NCBI GenBank assembly: GCA_022712895.1
Contig: JAFLJS010000042.1
Coordinates: 88,540 to 152,539, forward strand
Direction: 5' to 3'
From: Desulfocapsa sp.
Lineage (GTDB): Bacteria; Desulfobacterota; Desulfobulbia; Desulfobulbales; Desulfocapsaceae
Length of the DNA stretch: 64,000 nt
Numbering within the stretch: the stretch's first letter is position 1; each line of letters starts with the position of its first letter. Both the position numbers and the translations under genes were made by a program. The notes beneath the pieces are model-generated. The model had not been told where the DNA came from. It worked only from the letters and a program-made list of their open reading frames with translations, and made no database searches. This document shows positions 26,314-35,900 of the stretch, piece by piece.

Positions 26314-27252
26314 TCAGCGAACCAGCATTATTCCGCTTTCTTCTGACTTATCCGAAAGTTCTTTCAAGTGGGCACGTTGTACTGCTGCGACAATAATTTC
26401 TATGGTACTGGCAAGAGAACGAGTTGGCAGGTCAAATTGTACCCCACAACAATACTGAATACTTCTTTTATTCCTGATTTTAGATAGATGGCATATTTTC
26501 ACATTCACTTTCACATGCAATTCACCCTCTAGGAAGAATTGGATCTCACACTTTTCATCTTCTTGGAACAAAGCCTTTTCCTTTTTTTGGATCTCAAACG
26601 ACATCCCCTCATTGCTAATATTTAGGGGGAACGTCTCAATATCTTTTCGTCTTTTCTTTTTTCCTTTAATAAGGAGTGTGAAATTCATTGTTTTAGGAAC
26701 CTTGGCCCGGAAGGCTCTAGCTCCCCGGACTTGTCTGCCAATCAAGGGAAAGGAGAGACGTAATACCGGTATCTCCTGAACCACACTTAATTCTTGAAAA
26801 AATGTTCCTACTTCAATGGCACTGGTGGAGGTGAAAAACCGTATCATGACCTTCTGGGAATGGCGAATATGAAGATTTCCCATACCAGGCTCAAGGGGCA
26901 GGCAAATTATATGACTCATAAGCTTAAGATAATCACCTTCTTTGTACTCTGGAGTTTCCACCTGAACCTCTCCAATCTCCTCCTCACTCTCCTCCAAATC
27001 GGGGATATCATCATGAATTCTGCTGAAATATGTTCTGGTCATACCATCCAGCTCCATCTCAAGGATCTTATCATCAAAAAGAGCTGTTTGCATATAAGGC
27101 AGTATCAGTTCTGGCTTAGTCAGAATATCTCCTTCTTTCATTCCATCTTCAACTGCCTGGCGAGTATAGGAGTAGGCATCTTCAGGAAAAAAGAGCGCAA
27201 GGTTCTGCTGGATTGTATGAAGCGCTATTTCTTTTTCTTCTTCTGTTGTCAT
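26314..27252 (-). CDS. PilZ-domain protein
   Basis: A 312-residue cytoplasmic protein. The first 110 residues are acidic and helical with no known domain; the central part resembles the YcgR-type N-terminal beta domain; the C-terminal part (about 190-300) is PilZ-like, with an RGARAFRAKVPKTMNFTL segment (R-rich c-di-GMP contact) and LNISNEGMSFEI (N/DxSxxG motif). PilZ proteins bind c-di-GMP and control motility or polysaccharide production. It is the most downstream gene of the minus-strand signalling block and lies near the receiver gene at 27492. Confidence 0.72.
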   Translation of the reverse strand: MTTEEEKEIALHTIQQNLALFFPEDAYSYTRQAVEDGMKEGDILTKPELILPYMQTALFDDKILEMELDGMTRTYFSRIHDDIPDLEESEEEIGEVQVETPEYKEGDYLKLMSHIICLPLEPGMGNLHIRHSQKVMIRFFTSTSAIEVGTFFQELSVVQEIPVLRLSFPLIGRQVRGARAFRAKVPKTMNFTLLIKGKKKRRKDIETFPLNISNEGMSFEIQKKEKALFQEDEKCEIQFFLEGELHVKVNVKICHLSKIRNKRSIQYCCGVQFDLPTRSLASTIEIIVAAVQRAHLKELSDKSEESGIMLVR

Positions 27253-27491
27253 GTTTTTTTGTATAGGTAAATCTGCAAGATCCTATGTCCAATTCGATTT
27301 TATATAAAAAGGTCAGCCTAAATATTTTCAAATAATGATATGGTTACAGGGCAATAGGCTATTTACAAATATTCATCCGGCCCAGCTCTTCTACCAACAG
27401 ACACAGCGACTATATGAATTTCCTTCTGTGTCCTCAGTAATATACTGATGGTTTCGATCCTTCTTTGTCTAGCATAATAATATTATAGCAT

Positions 27492-27986
27492 TTACTCTAT
27501 TGGTACATTGTCTAACACTCGTCGAACAGTCTTAACAAACACATCCTTATCAATTGGTTTTATAATAAATGCACTAAAGCCAGCCGCAGCAGCCTTCTTG
27601 GTATCAATTAGTGAGCTATATCCAGTGCAGAGAATGACAGGCATGTGTGGAAACACATCATGAATTTTACTGGCCAGTTGATCGCCTGTTAAAATTGGCA
27701 TCGCCTGGTAGGTTATTACAAGATCAAAGGAATCTGGCCCGGATACTATACGATCAAAAGCATCCACGCTTTTGACTTCCGTGGTGACGTTATATCCTAA
27801 ATCTCGTAATATTACCCCTGTCACTCCGAGAACAATTTCTTCATCGTCCACAATGAGAATTTTTTCTCTGTATTCTGGAAGCGGAAGCTTTTTTTCATTG
27901 CTGTCATCAGTATTTTTCTTGGCCATCATTGGAAAATACTCATCATATTTGGTTCCTGTAATTGGCGAACTCGTCTCTACAATCAT
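27492..27986 (-). CDS. degenerate receiver domain, phospho-acceptor Asp replaced by Tyr
   Basis: A 164-residue frame holding a CheY-like receiver (residues 41-160): ILIVDDEE at 43-50 and the conserved Lys143 (IIKP) are intact, but the phosphorylation site reads LVITYQAMP with Tyr93 instead of Asp, a one-base change (TAC for GAC, 27708-27710). The first 25 residues (IVETSSPITGTKYDEYFP) match the end of a kinase ATPase domain, and upstream sequence continues as a broken kinase. It is therefore best read as the C-terminal piece of a decayed hybrid histidine kinase. It may still be expressed, but probably not as a phospho-switch. Confidence 0.8.
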   Translation of the reverse strand: MIVETSSPITGTKYDEYFPMMAKKNTDDSNEKKLPLPEYREKILIVDDEEIVLGVTGVILRDLGYNVTTEVKSVDAFDRIVSGPDSFDLVITYQAMPILTGDQLASKIHDVFPHMPVILCTGYSSLIDTKKAAAAGFSAFIIKPIDKDVFVKTVRRVLDNVPIE

Positions 27987-27987
27987 C

Positions 27988-28157
27988 CATTATGGCTTTT
28001 AATAATACCCATAACCACAGCAAGCCCCATTCCTGATCCTTTACCAACTTCTTTAGTTGTAAAATCGGGATAACAAAATCGAGTAAGATGATTTTCATCA
28101 GTCCCAGAGTCATTATCTTACAACAGATAAACGAACATAAGAACCAAGAACATATCT
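27988..28157 (-). pseudogene. remnant of a histidine-kinase ATPase domain
   Basis: Reading the minus strand across two frame changes gives VLGSYVRLSV, then DNDSGTDENHLTRF, then FTTKEVGKGSGMGLAVVMG and IIKSHNG followed by a stop. These are the N-, G1- and G2-box regions of a HATPase domain (normally DTGxGMDE..[20 protein letters not shown]). Out of frame, the next gene continues with the end of the same domain plus a receiver. The remnant stops exactly at the repeat element at 28158. Confidence 0.85.
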
Positions 28158-28332
28158 TGATAAACTCGCAAAAACCAAGAATTTAGATGGTTAAGTATTT
28201 ATGCCCTTTGTTCGGGTGAAAATATTCCCATTATTTCGGCGTACAAGGTACGTCGTAATGATAGAAAATGTGCAGCAACGAAGGAGATGGAGAGTTTTCA
28301 CCCTAACTACGGGCATAAATACGACGCCATCA
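28158..28332 (+). repeat. dispersed palindromic element, copy 2 (MITE-like)
   Basis: 175 bp from TGATAAACTCG to GACGCCATCA. TATCT lies directly on both sides (28153-28157 and 28333-28337), like a target-site duplication. Inside are complementary arms: GTATTTATGCCC / GGGCATAAATAC and GGGTGAAAA / TTTTCACCC, around a central GGCGTACaagGTACGTC palindrome. It borders the kinase remnant on its left. Confidence 0.85.
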
Positions 28333-28477
28333 TATCTTGAATATTATGTTTCTTACTTGTCGTACACTCAAATACTCCAAGTCTTACGCCTTGACTCCTT
28401 GAGACTTTTCTAAAAACCTAATGTCAACACAATCCAGCTTGTATTTGAAAGATATTGCATCAATATACAAATAAGAC

Positions 28478-28933
28478 TTATTCATTCTCAAATCCTAAAA
28501 CTCTTTCAACATCTAAAATACCAATCAGTTTATTTTCTGTTTTATAAACACCTACAAAAAAGTCACCCTGTATCCCTTTCATATTCGAAGGAGCCGATTC
28601 GATTTGATCTGGAAATGCAGTGACAACATCACCAATCTTTTTGATAAATAATCCTACATGCTCTCCCCCCTTTCCACTCACCACAATATTGCGCGAATCT
28701 GGACCTTTTTGTGTCTCTCCCAGCCCTAATTTCTTCCCAATATCAACAATGGTTACTATCTGGCCACGCAAGTTCAGAATACCATTTACATATCCAGGTG
28801 CTTGTGGAACTTCGGTCATTTCCATAAGCTTATTTATTTCCTGAATTTGTAAGATATCCAAACCACACAAAGCATTGCCCACATAAAATGTCGATAATTC
28901 AATACGCTCTATTTTTTTATTATTATCGGTCAT
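28478..28933 (-). CDS. cheW: CheW-like coupling protein
   Basis: A 151-residue single CheW domain. Recognisable elements are LSTFYVGNALCGLDILQIQEI, VPQAPGYVNGILNLRGQIVTIVDIGKKLG, and the C-terminal ILDVERVLGFE. CheW links chemoreceptors to CheA. It lies 24 bases downstream of a CheA-like gene, so they form an operon. No methyl-accepting receptor is present in the window, so it may serve another array or a non-chemotaxis pathway. Confidence 0.9.
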   Translation of the reverse strand: MTDNNKKIERIELSTFYVGNALCGLDILQIQEINKLMEMTEVPQAPGYVNGILNLRGQIVTIVDIGKKLGLGETQKGPDSRNIVVSGKGGEHVGLFIKKIGDVVTAFPDQIESAPSNMKGIQGDFFVGVYKTENKLIGILDVERVLGFENE

Positions 28934-28957
28934 AGAATCCTCTCTGATAAAGCTACT

Positions 28958-30856
28958 CTACAATTGAATTGAATTTGATATTACTTCCTGACTTTGATTG
29001 CTGATCTCAGCCAAGGCCGTTTCAATGCTCCATTCCGGTCGAACAGTCTCCACAAGTTCAACAATATCTACCATCATAGTGGTTTGCCCATTGATAATCA
29101 TGGAGCCCATAATACCTCTCTGTTTCAAAGTGATTTTATCGATATCAACAGTTGTTTCCACGGCATCGACAGGCCCTGTCGCAAGGAGCCCTATAGTATG
29201 CCCCCTCATTTTAAATACAATAACGAGTAATTCTTCCTGGTCAGCTAGTGGTTGTACCATAGCGACATCATCAACAGAGAGTAGAGGTAGGCTCCCATTT
29301 CGGTACTGCATAACTCTTTTGCCACCCACCACTTCAACATTTTCTGCTGTTACTTTCTCTATACGTTCAACCTGATTGAGTGGTATGGCAAAATTTTCAT
29401 TCAGTGAGCACCTGAAAGTAAACAGAGCCTGTTGTTTCTTTCTTTTTTGTATATTTGTTTTCTCCGCGGCAGCGATTGCTATTGCACGGTTGGTATCCTC
29501 AAAGGATGTTAAGTCTGCCATTTTTGCAAGATTACTCACATCAAGGATAAGAGATATTTGACCATCTCCCATGATGGTAGCACCGGCATAGCCTTCACAA
29601 TGCTGCAGATGGCAGCCCAGTGGTTTAATAACAATTTCTTCTGAATCCTGAAGTTGGTCAACAATCAATCCATATGTCATGGACCCTGTGGATACCACAA
29701 CAATATTCAGAGTTGAATCAATTGATTGACGCCGTTCTGTGCCATCACGATATTTTTTTTCGTTTGATGATCTGCCATCACCACGATCCTGCTCGTCAGT
29801 GCTAATGAGAGGGCTTTGGTGTGATCGACGATCCGCGATATTTTTTCTCCTGTCCGGAAGCTGCTTACCGGTATTGATATCCTCGTATATAGTTTTTATT
29901 CCAAGGACCTCAGAGAGTTTAACTAAAGGAAGCAGGTTTCCACGTAATCGTACAACTGGCGCATCTCCAACTCGTTCGACTCTTTTTTTGACTTGGACTG
30001 CCGGAATACGAAGCAACTCCTCAAGATTAGCCTGAGGAATAGCATAACGTTCCTTTCCAGTGCGTACAATCTGACAAGGAATGATGGCCAGGGTCAAAGG
30101 GAGCGTTATGGATATCGTAGTGCCCTTGTCCACTTCTGATTTTATCAGAATGGTACCGCCAAGTTTATCAAGATTAGTCTTCACCACATCCATCCCCACG
30201 ACTCTTCCAGAGACATCTGTAACCTTGGGAGCAGTGGAAAACCCAGGAATTAAAATCAGGTTAATTCGTTCATTTTCTGACAATGCAGCAGCTTGATCTG
30301 CTGTTATCAAAGCTTTTTGTAATGCAACATCAACAAGCATATTGCCGTCAATTCCTTTACCGTCATCAATTATCTCAATAACGACCTGACCTGCTGCGTG
30401 AAATGCTTTAAGAATAATATTGCCAAGTATGGGTTTACCCTTTTGTCTGCGTTGTTCGGGTGTCTCAATACCATGATCCACAGAATTTCGAATAAGATGG
30501 GTTAGAGGATCACTGATTGCCTCAATAATCGTTTTATCAAGCTCAATTTCCTGTCCAACAATAGTGAACTCTATTTTACGGTCCAGCTTTGCAGACAGAT
30601 CACGAACCACCCGTGGAAATTTGTTGAAAACATTACCAATGGGTTGCATTCTAGTGAGCATAATTGCTTCCTGTAGCTCGGAAGTGATTAGATCTATACG
30701 CTGTCCAACCACTTCTGCATTCCTGGTATCGCTTGATTTAATGGCTTGCAGGAGTTGATTTCTTGAGAGCACAAGCTCGCCAGCAAGATTCATCAATTCG
30801 TCAAGTAGACTAATGGCCACACGAATACTTGATTCACCTGTTTGTTTGTTTTTCAT
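28958..30856 (-). CDS. CheA-like kinase lacking the Hpt (P1) domain
   Basis: A 632-residue protein that begins directly with the CheA dimerisation domain (IRVAISLLDELMNLAGELVLSRNQLL). A HATPase follows (HLIRNSVDHGIE N-box, DDGKGID, GFSTAPKVTDVSGRVVGMDVV), then a CheW domain (about 250-455) with a charged insert rich in Asp/Arg/Lys, and a second CheW domain (about 470-620). The N-terminal P1 domain with the phospho-histidine and the P2 domain are absent, and an in-frame TAG just upstream of ATG 30856 rules out a simple missed start. It would need a separate Hpt protein to pass phosphate, or acts as a scaffold. Confidence 0.85.
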   Translation of the reverse strand: MKNKQTGESSIRVAISLLDELMNLAGELVLSRNQLLQAIKSSDTRNAEVVGQRIDLITSELQEAIMLTRMQPIGNVFNKFPRVVRDLSAKLDRKIEFTIVGQEIELDKTIIEAISDPLTHLIRNSVDHGIETPEQRRQKGKPILGNIILKAFHAAGQVVIEIIDDGKGIDGNMLVDVALQKALITADQAAALSENERINLILIPGFSTAPKVTDVSGRVVGMDVVKTNLDKLGGTILIKSEVDKGTTISITLPLTLAIIPCQIVRTGKERYAIPQANLEELLRIPAVQVKKRVERVGDAPVVRLRGNLLPLVKLSEVLGIKTIYEDINTGKQLPDRRKNIADRRSHQSPLISTDEQDRGDGRSSNEKKYRDGTERRQSIDSTLNIVVVSTGSMTYGLIVDQLQDSEEIVIKPLGCHLQHCEGYAGATIMGDGQISLILDVSNLAKMADLTSFEDTNRAIAIAAAEKTNIQKRKKQQALFTFRCSLNENFAIPLNQVERIEKVTAENVEVVGGKRVMQYRNGSLPLLSVDDVAMVQPLADQEELLVIVFKMRGHTIGLLATGPVDAVETTVDIDKITLKQRGIMGSMIINGQTTMMVDIVELVETVRPEWSIETALAEISNQSQEVISNSIQL

Positions 30857-30947
30857 GTTATATTGCTTTCCATGAGGCTGCTCCCAGTCCTATGGCGACC
30901 TTATTTTCCACTAACAGTCTACTTTTCCATTTCATTTATTTTATCAA

Positions 30948-31310
30948 CTAATTAGAATTTAACATTTTTTGGACCACAGATTCAATTTTAACAATTGAAT
31001 CCTCTTGAAAGGTTATAAGCCGAGGGTGAAGTAGATGAGCTTTACGACTGTCAACATTATCACTAATTATTAAAATGATGCGAAAATCACTGAATTCAGA
31101 CCTAAACGTCAGCAGTTCGTCTAAATCAGAGCTTTTAAATGCAACGAGGATAATCAAATCACCACTACGCAACTTAAGGGCCAACTGAGAGGGAAATAAT
31201 TTTTTTGTGTGGAGTATTGTCATTGCGTCAAGAACAGACAGGTTTTGTAATTGTTTTAAATAACTAACTGCAGCTTTTGAATTAGAACCTGTATAAAAAA
31301 AGATATGCAT
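30948..31310 (-). CDS. small protein of unknown function, upstream of the CheA-like gene
   Basis: A 120-residue alpha/beta-looking protein: MHIFFYTGSN, then strand-like DLIILVAFKSSD and FRIILIISDN. The alternation resembles a receiver-like fold but none of the receiver acidic cluster or Lys motifs is clear, so I do not name it. The Shine-Dalgarno GGGAGGA before the ATG is strong. It starts the transcript unit with the CheA-like and CheW genes, and a possible sigma54 promoter lies about 60 bases upstream. Confidence 0.6.
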   Translation of the reverse strand: MHIFFYTGSNSKAAVSYLKQLQNLSVLDAMTILHTKKLFPSQLALKLRSGDLIILVAFKSSDLDELLTFRSEFSDFRIILIISDNVDSRKAHLLHPRLITFQEDSIVKIESVVQKMLNSN

Positions 31311-31376
31311 ACATCCTCCCTCTTTATTGCCTAAATATTGAGAACCAGTTTTTGTTTTCCCCCTTTTTCTTCTCTA

Positions 31377-31393
31377 TGCGCAAAACGTGCCAA
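31377..31393 (-). promoter_or_regulatory. possible sigma54 promoter upstream of the 120-residue gene
   Basis: Minus strand TTGGCACGTTTTGCGCA has the -24 element TTGGCACG and a GC ten bases after the GG, as sigma54 promoters need; the -12 part (TGCGC) is imperfect. It lies between two genes for NtrC-family regulators' neighbourhood and the CheA-CheW unit. The rest of 31311-31575 has short inverted repeats (GGCTACaaaaGTAGCC at 31531-31546) but no gene. Confidence 0.4.
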
Positions 31394-31575
31394 CATGATG
31401 GTCGAGGGGGAAGTTACATACATAAGTCTGTATTATCAGAACGATAGGCGTCCGGGACACCGTTTGAATAACTCGGCAGAAGAGGGACAAGAAAGTAACC
31501 ATTGGCTACCTTAGGAGACATGGCACGGCTACAAAAGTAGCCCTATTAATAGGATAGGGTTTCGGGGAGGAGCAG

Positions 31576-32985
31576 TTAGGAAGATTGAATTAAACCATAC
31601 TTTTCGCGTAACTGGTAAAGACGTGCTCTGGATAGTTGCGAAACCTGACAGGCGAGTTTTACATTGCCCTTGGTATACAGCATAAGATCATGGATATACT
31701 TTTGTTCATGATTGTTTTTAGAATCCACCCATGACAAAGGACTTATTCGTTTGGATTCAAGAGTCAGAGGACTAGACGTAGCCGTGATTGGAGATGATTG
31801 AACAGCCACCTGAGCCTGACGAATACGGAAATGCTCAGGGAGATGATAGGCAAACAATGTAGGGGCCTCTACGGCACTGGCAACAACCTGCTCCAATGTC
31901 TGTTTCAGTTCCCTAATATTCCCTGGCCAGTTATATCCTGTTAAATGTTCAACAAAATCGCGGTCAATTCCTTTGCACTGCATGTCAGATCGTTCACATA
32001 CCTGGCCAAGAAAATACGTTGCTAAAAGCTTGATATCTTCCTTCCTTTCTCGCAACGGTGGAGCAGTAAAGGAAAAAGCTTTTAAACGATATAACAAATC
32101 ACTGCGAAATGTACCTTGACCTATGCATTTTTCCACATCTGAATTGGTTGCAGCAACAATCCTGAAATCACACTGCTTTTCAAAGGTTGAACCCACCGGT
32201 CTGAAAGATTGTTCCTGCAAAACCCTTAAAAAAGTTTTCTGGATATTCAAGGAAAGTTCTCCAACTTCATCAAGAAACAGTGTGCCACCATCCGCAAGGC
32301 TGATAAGCCCCTCCTGATCGTTTACAGCTCCTGTAAAAGCACCAGAAACATGGCCAAACAAAATACTCTCAATGAGAGTCTCTGGCAGGGCTGCACAATC
32401 AACGGTTATGAATTCTCTGCCAGCACGGCGACTGTTTTCATGAATTGCTCTGGCAAAAAGCTCTTTACCGGTTCCTGTTTCACCTGTAATCAAAACACTT
32501 GCATCAGAAGAAGCAGCCTGGGCAACCTGATCAAGACACTTGGTGAGGGGTGTACTATTGCCAAAAATTGCATCTCTTTTTAAAACAAGTGGGATTTTAT
32601 ATCCCTTGATCTTTTCCTCACGATACTGCAGTGCCCTGGTAAGATGTAGCAGTAATTCTCTTATAACATCGGGCTTTTCAATATAACTCCAGGCACCACT
32701 GGTAATAGCTTTTTCAGCACCGTGTTCGTCACCCTTTCCGGTGATAATTATGACCTCAGGAGCTGACGGGACAGTCTTAAACCGTTGGAGATACTCCAAT
32801 CCATTTCCGTCTGGCAATTGAACATCAAGAAGAATAACGTCATACTCTCCTTTGATTACAGCTTTTAACCCTTCCTCAAGGGTGGATGCACAATTTGCGG
32901 AATGCCCTGAGCGCTCGAGTCTGCTCACAAGCATCTCCTGCAATACCAAATCATCATCGACAACAAAGATATCAGCCACGTTCAA
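31576..32985 (-). CDS. sigma54-dependent response regulator (NtrC family)
   Basis: A 469-residue regulator. Receiver domain 1-120 with VVDDD and LLDVQLPDG (Asp about 54); AAA+ domain with Walker A GETGTGKE, the sigma54-contacting GAFTGA loop (SGAFTGAVND), Walker B GGTLFLDEVGE and the arginine-finger region FRSDLLYRL; a C-terminal Fis-type helix-turn-helix (CQVSQLSRARLYQLREKYG). It overlaps the upstream hybrid-kinase gene by 14 bases, so the two are a likely pair. The probable targets include the sigma54-like promoter at 31377. Confidence 0.93.
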   Translation of the reverse strand: MNVADIFVVDDDLVLQEMLVSRLERSGHSANCASTLEEGLKAVIKGEYDVILLDVQLPDGNGLEYLQRFKTVPSAPEVIIITGKGDEHGAEKAITSGAWSYIEKPDVIRELLLHLTRALQYREEKIKGYKIPLVLKRDAIFGNSTPLTKCLDQVAQAASSDASVLITGETGTGKELFARAIHENSRRAGREFITVDCAALPETLIESILFGHVSGAFTGAVNDQEGLISLADGGTLFLDEVGELSLNIQKTFLRVLQEQSFRPVGSTFEKQCDFRIVAATNSDVEKCIGQGTFRSDLLYRLKAFSFTAPPLRERKEDIKLLATYFLGQVCERSDMQCKGIDRDFVEHLTGYNWPGNIRELKQTLEQVVASAVEAPTLFAYHLPEHFRIRQAQVAVQSSPITATSSPLTLESKRISPLSWVDSKNNHEQKYIHDLMLYTKGNVKLACQVSQLSRARLYQLREKYGLIQSS

Positions 32986-35900
32986 GCACCTCTCTGACTG
33001 TTTGAGCCAGTTGTCTTTTTAAAATGGGTTTTAACAGGAACTTCTTAATACCCAATGAAATAGTCATTTCCTCATCTATGGTTTCGCTAAATCCGGTACA
33101 GAGAATAATTGGTAGATCTGCTCGTATGTTCAACATCTTCTTTGCTAAAATCCCCCCTGTCATACCCGGCATTGTCATATCAGTAATAACCAGGTCGAAT
33201 TTATCAGGTTGTTCACTATATTTCTCCAAAGCTTTAATACTACATGTAAAAGAGGTTGTACAATACCCTAAACTGTCCAGCATTCGTCGCATCAGATCAA
33301 GGACATCGCTTTCATCGTCCACAACCATTATTCGTTCATTTCCATGGGGTGTATCACTAAGTGAAATATCTGGTTCGTCTGCCTGTGGCTTACTAATTAC
33401 AGGGAGATAGATATGAAAGACAGATCCCTGACCCAGCGTACTTTCAACCGTGATATCACCGTGATGCTGTTTGATGATACCATGGACAACAGACAATCCA
33501 AGTCCAGTCCCTTTCCCTAATTCCTTAGTAGTAAAAAAAGGATCAAAGATTTTACTTTGAGTGCGCTCATCCATACCACAACCTGTATCAGATATCATAA
33601 GGTCAAGATATTTTCCAGGGGCGAGCGGCACACAGTTACGCAATTTCCCAGAATCATTGATATCTACTTCAACAAGGGAAACAGTCAACGTTCCGCCACT
33701 TTCAAGCATAGCATGCTTTGCATTTGTACACAGGTTCATTACGACCTGGTGAATCTGGGTTGGATCAGCAAAAACCGGTCGACAACTCCCATCAATTTGT
33801 TCTTTTATTTGCAGCGTTGTAGGCAGGGAAGATCGTAACATTTTGAGTGCTTCTTTGATAATCGTCTGAATTTCCAAAGACGAAAAGTCAAGTTCACCCT
33901 GGCGACTAAAAGCCAAAATTTGTTTGACCAGATCCTTTGCTCTGTTCCCTGCCTTAATCACCTGCACTAAATCCTTTGCTGCTTGTCCCTCTGCAGGCAG
34001 TTGTTCTCGAGCCATTTCACTATACCCAAGAATAGCTGCCAGAATATTGTTAAAGTCATGTGCAATACCTCCGGCTAAGGTACCGATGGCTTCCATTTTT
34101 ACTGCTTGTCGCAGCTGTTTTTCCAAAGATACTTCCCGGCTCACATCTCGTTTTACCGCTACAAAATTGATTATCTGACCGTCATTGTTTTTAACTGGAG
34201 AAATGGTGGCCTCTTCTTCAAAAAGCGAACCGTCTTTTTTCTTATTGATTAAATGACCATGCCACACTTCACCTCTTATCAGTGTTCTCCACATTTTTTC
34301 ATAAAATCTTTCATCATGTTTATCACTTTTAAGGATATGTGGATTCCTGCCAATAGCTTCTTGACGAGTATAACCGCTAAGTTTTGTGAAAGCTGGATTA
34401 ACATATTGGATGTTTCCCATTCGATCTGTAATGAGAACGGTTTCCGATGCTTGATCAATGGCAGATGCCAACCGCCTGAGTCCTGCTTCTGCCTCTTTAC
34501 GCTGTGTAATATCCAGAATGATAGCAATATATATCTGAACATTGGGGACAATGGCTTTTTGTAGATAGACTTCAACAGGATATTGTGTCCCATCTTTTCG
34601 CTGATGCCGAGTCTCAAAAATGAGGTTATCTATTGTATCATCTTTAAGAGGCTGTATTATTTTAGCAAATGTCTCCTCGGTATACTCTGGTTTTATATCG
34701 ACTGGAGTGAGATATTGTAATTCCGACTGTGTATACCCGAGATTCCGTCGTGCTCCTTTATTTACCTGAGTAAATTTGAGGGTATCGATTTCAAACAGAT
34801 AAATTTCATTCAATGAATTTTCAACAATCTGGCCCAAAATAAGTTGTTGCTGTCTGGCTTCCTCTTTCCTTTTCTGTTCGCTCACATCACGTGCCAGAGC
34901 AACAAATCGCAACCCATCTTCATCTACAATTTTATCGACACGGACTTCAACAGGAAACAGTGAACCGTCTTTACGCTGATTGTTTCCTGCGATAGTAATT
35001 GGCCATTGCACCCTATTGCTTTTTCGTGTGAACTCAACAACATGTTTGTCATTGAATTGAGTGTCAATGTCAGCTACATTCATTTGCAGCAGTTGTTTTT
35101 CAGTATATCCAAGACTTTTACATGCTTGCTTATTGACTAATTGGAAATATCCATCCTCATCGAACACAAAAATAGCATCTGCTGCATTCGCGACAAGCCG
35201 ACGAAATTTTTCCTCACTTTGCAACAACTTCTTTTCGACCTGTTTTCTATTTTCAATACCTTGTAGAAGCTTTTTATTAAGACTAACCAGCGAGCGGTAT
35301 CTCCACAAGGCCATTACCAGAACAGTAATAAACAGACAAACAAGACTTATAGTACTAACGCGTTTAGCAGTCCAGTACGATTGCGGTCCACTCAACCACA
35401 ATTTTTTAAAATCAGAAAAAAAAGAGTTCTTATCTTTTTTTAATCTCTTGATATAGGAATCAATAATGAGGAGTTTTTCCTGATGCCGGCCACCGATAGG
35501 TGCTGCGAAATAAGCTGAAAATGGGGTAAAGACTATAGGAGTCAGCTGAATGTCACTGTTTCTTTGTTCCTCAAAACCAACGGTGTTGTTTACTGCCACT
35601 ACATCAACTTGTCTTGCATGAAGAGCGTTAAAAGAGTTCTGATAATTATCAAATTCAACGTAGTGGACTGGGATATTAAAATCTGCAAGGATGCTTTTCA
35701 AACCACTGGTTATCTTGTCCTTGCGTCTCACTCCAATTTGTTTATTTTCTAAGTCAAAGAGAGAAGAAAATTCCTGGTCGTGAGAATATATAGTCCCCCA
35801 GAAGGTCCAGACGGGCTCTTCTGAAAAGGATACAAATTTAGATCTTCGAGAGTTTTTACCAAACGAGGTCATAAGATCTAATTGATTAGCCTGTAACAAC

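Noticed and set aside
31395..31575. CsrB-like GGA-rich plus-strand sequence between the NtrC-type gene and the 120-residue gene
   Set aside because: No plus-strand terminator follows and it runs antisense into the regulator gene; the minus strand with a sigma54-like promoter explains the region better.
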